Of a DNA stretch of 37,700 nt, positions 35,664 through 37,700 are shown one piece after another. The position numbers and the translations under genes are program-made. A model generated the notes under the pieces. That model was not told where the DNA came from, did not search any database, and saw only the letters and a program-made list of their open reading frames with translations. Within the stretch, counting starts at the first letter, position 1; the number at the start of each line of letters is the position of its first letter. Source of the stretch: an uncultured Bacteroidales bacterium (GTDB taxonomy: Bacteria; Bacteroidota; Bacteroidia; Bacteroidales; FEN-979); assembly GCA_903929315.1 (NCBI GenBank), contig CAIYUC010000195.1, forward strand, positions 1-37,700, read 5' to 3'.

Positions 35664-37700
35664 TTATATCTTCTTATACTTCTCCATTGTTAATCGTGCC
35701 ATCAGGTAACTTACCGTTGACTCGGCACCCTGATTCAGATTTACATGAGTTTCCTCCAGCCCGTCGTAACAACCGCCGGTGCAAGGGTTATAAATAATCT
35801 GATGCAAACGGTTGTTACCTAAAAACCAATTGAATGCAATTTCCATTTTCAGGCGGTAGTCTTCGTCCATAATCACATCGTAAAATTTACTTAATGTCAT
35901 TATTGTATAGGCAACATCAATGGGTTGTTCGCCAAAATGCCCTGCTACCCCTCCCTTTTGCAACCAGTTTTTGTTGGAAATGACTTCTATCCCGTTTTCA
36001 TTAAACGTCTGAGACAATAGAAAATTAAACGACGATCTTGCGATGTCTTTATAAATTGGTTCTCCCGTTAACAACCAGGCATACAACATGGCCTCAGGCA
36101 ATATGCTGTTAGCATAGGTAAGATAACCTTCGAACCACTCCCATTTTTCGTTCGATTCATGCCTGTACATCTGAACCAAACGATTGGTTAATGTTTTTAA
36201 AAGGACAAGATTTTCAGGAGACTTTATGGCGTTATGATAGTAATATAACCCTTTTATAGCAAAAGCCATAGCCCGCGTAGAATGCACTGTACCGATACGA
36301 GCCAGGGATTTTTTAATAATTGTTTCAGCTTCTGTTATGATTTCCTCGGGTAACTGTCCTGTCAATGATACTACATATCCTAAAGCCCAAACAGCCCTTC
36401 CATTGGCATCATCTAAATTGACAGTTTCATTTTGATTGGTAAATTTGTTATCCAGATCTACATAATTAAAAAAGTTGCCGTCAGGTTGCATACAATGTTT
36501 GATAAAACTGAGATATTTGTGTATATCATGTACACTCTCTTCATCACCTGACAATTTATAATACATACACATGGCTACCAGTGCCCTGGCATTATCATCC
36601 AGGGTATAACCGGAACAAATATCGGGTTGATTGATTCTTGAAAACTGAATAATCCCGGTATTGGTTGTCATTTTTTTCAGGTGCTTCAGGTCGATGGCAG
36701 GCAGGTTATACTGTAATATAATTTTAGCGCCGGTAATTTTTTCGAAGAGCATGGCATGAGCAACGGCAGAATTTTCCCAGGCTGTGGAAACTATTTTCTC
36801 CAAAGTATTTGAACTGATATTCCTTCGTAATGGTTCATCGTTGAGTAACCGGATAACGCCATCGGCTAATTGTTGTGAGTTGCGAAAATCAAAAATAATT
36901 CCTGTATCCTCAGTCAGGAATTCCCTTGCATGAGGGATGGGTGTAGAAATAATGGGGCAGGCGCAACTCATGGCATAAGCAAAAGTCCCGCTTACAGCCT
37001 GATTAGGATCATTGGTGGTAAAAAGATAAATATCGGTAAGTTGCAAATATTCGAGCAAATCGGGCAATGGCAAATATTTATTAATAAATATCACATGATC
37101 ATGAAGAGAATAATCTTTTACTTTTTGCTCAAGCCTTTCCCGGTATTCTTCTCCATCCGTTTTCACAACTTCGGGATGGGTTTTGCCAATTACCAGGAAT
37201 ACTACTTCAGGGCTGGTTTTTATAATGGCTGGCAATGCTTCTAATGTAGTTTCAATACTCTTTCCCGAACTCAGCAGGCCGAACGTAGTAAGAACTTTCC
37301 TGTTCTTTAATCCATATTTCACCTTCAGAAATTTTTTGCTTAAATGGGGAACTAAATGGGTGCCATGGGCTATTACCGATATTTTTCCTCGTGGCACACC
37401 ATAATCGGTCGTTAAAATCCCGGCCGAATTATGGGTCATTACGATGATTGACCTGCAAACAGCCGCAATATGCTGAATTTTTGATGTTAACTGTTCATCA
37501 GGATGAGGCAATACCGTATGAAAAACAATGATGACCGGCTTTGACAGGCTGCATAAAAATTGCTGAAAAGCGTGTTCCATAACTCTGTAAAAACCAAACT
37601 CATGCTGGATCAGGACGATTTTAACATCATGATCGTTATTAATAGTTAAAGCCAATTTTTGATAATCCGCAGCCAGTGAAGTTTTAAGAACATATTTTAC
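35664..37700 (-). CDS. Glycosyltransferase (GT4-like) with C-terminal alpha-helical domain, 5' partial
   Basis: The frame stays open to the edge of the window, so the start is missing; a TTG at 37655 is not a credible start. The N-terminal GT-B domain (first ~330 residues) has IVLIQHEFGFY, ISVIAHGTHLVP, LTTFGLLSSGKSIE and DPNQAVSGTFAYAMSCACP. At the usual EX7E position the two Glu are replaced (Gln and Tyr), as I recall for a related subgroup with SGTxAYA. The C-terminal half (from about 350) has GYTLDDNARALVAMCMYYKL, LDDANGRAVWALGYVVSLTG and VAGHFGEQPIDVAYT, like an alpha/alpha-toroid. The acceptor is unknown. Confidence 0.82.
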   Translation of the reverse strand, partial: VKYVLKTSLAADYQKLALTINNDHDVKIVLIQHEFGFYRVMEHAFQQFLCSLSKPVIIVFHTVLPHPDEQLTSKIQHIAAVCRSIIVMTHNSAGILTTDYGVPRGKISVIAHGTHLVPHLSKKFLKVKYGLKNRKVLTTFGLLSSGKSIETTLEALPAIIKTSPEVVFLVIGKTHPEVVKTDGEEYRERLEQKVKDYSLHDHVIFINKYLPLPDLLEYLQLTDIYLFTTNDPNQAVSGTFAYAMSCACPIISTPIPHAREFLTEDTGIIFDFRNSQQLADGVIRLLNDEPLRRNISSNTLEKIVSTAWENSAVAHAMLFEKITGAKIILQYNLPAIDLKHLKKMTTNTGIIQFSRINQPDICSGYTLDDNARALVAMCMYYKLSGDEESVHDIHKYLSFIKHCMQPDGNFFNYVDLDNKFTNQNETVNLDDANGRAVWALGYVVSLTGQLPEEIITEAETIIKKSLARIGTVHSTRAMAFAIKGLYYYHNAIKSPENLVLLKTLTNRLVQMYRHESNEKWEWFEGYLTYANSILPEAMLYAWLLTGEPIYKDIARSSFNFLLSQTFNENGIEVISNKNWLQKGGVAGHFGEQPIDVAYTIMTLSKFYDVIMDEDYRLKMEIAFNWFLGNNRLHQIIYNPCTGGCYDGLEETHVNLNQGAESTVSYLMARLTMEKYKKI

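Overview
The window looks like part of a Bacteroidota chromosome. The evidence is an OMP_b-brl-type TonB-linked outer-membrane barrel, a DUF3943 barrel, AT-rich leaders without Shine-Dalgarno sequences, and promoters with a (T)AnnTTTG-like -7 element. There are no rRNA or tRNA genes, no CRISPR array and no intact transposase. The 5' end cuts an outer-membrane barrel gene and the 3' end cuts a glycosyltransferase gene.

Region 1 (1-2.4 kb): the end of the barrel gene with a terminator, then a 180-bp MITE-like imperfect palindrome and possible gene debris. Region 2 (2.4-15 kb): an envelope block. It holds an OmpA-type lipoprotein, PAP2 phosphatase + AsmA/DUF748 protein, a YXWGXW protein with a Pro/Gln repeat tail, two tiny membrane proteins, a second PAP2 phosphatase, a lipid-transport operon (MlaE-MlaF-MlaD/MCE-DUF3943), a 119-aa protein of unknown function and a 53-aa DUF5670-like protein. 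Region 3 (15.1-31.2 kb): a long, tightly packed minus-strand series. It starts (3' end) with a decayed mgtA fragment and a frameshifted universal stress protein, followed by PPK2, a P3A proton ATPase, a SpoIIAA-like STAS protein, GH130, a PMM-like HAD enzyme, a K+-channel-like protein, class I aldolase, a small His-rich membrane protein, phosphoketolase, a PRC-barrel protein, acetate kinase, a HAD hydrolase, transaldolase, an RDD protein and a small membrane protein. Region 4 (31.3-37.7 kb): a glycine-zipper stress protein, intact MgtA, a second transaldolase and a glycosyltransferase.

The strongest new signal is a 38-bp promoter element. It reads TGTGTGAATGATGTAAC, 12 nt, TTGTGTAAC, and is followed after exactly 24 nt by a CTTTG-like -7 core. 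I find six strong copies and one degenerate copy, each oriented toward a gene start: the OmpA lipoprotein, PAP2-AsmA, YXWGXW, second PAP2 (degenerate), MlaEFD-DUF3943, DUF5670 and glycine-zipper genes. This is a candidate regulon for envelope and lipid homeostasis under stress. Its regulator is not in the window.

The second theme is an energy and carbon island at about 16-29.3 kb: phosphoketolase, acetate kinase, transaldolase and aldolase for substrate-level ATP, PPK2 for polyphosphate-linked nucleotide phosphorylation, and a proton ATPase with a channel for membrane energetics. Many of its genes have clear Shine-Dalgarno sequences and look richer in G+C than the flanks. That suggests acquisition from a lineage with different translation signals.
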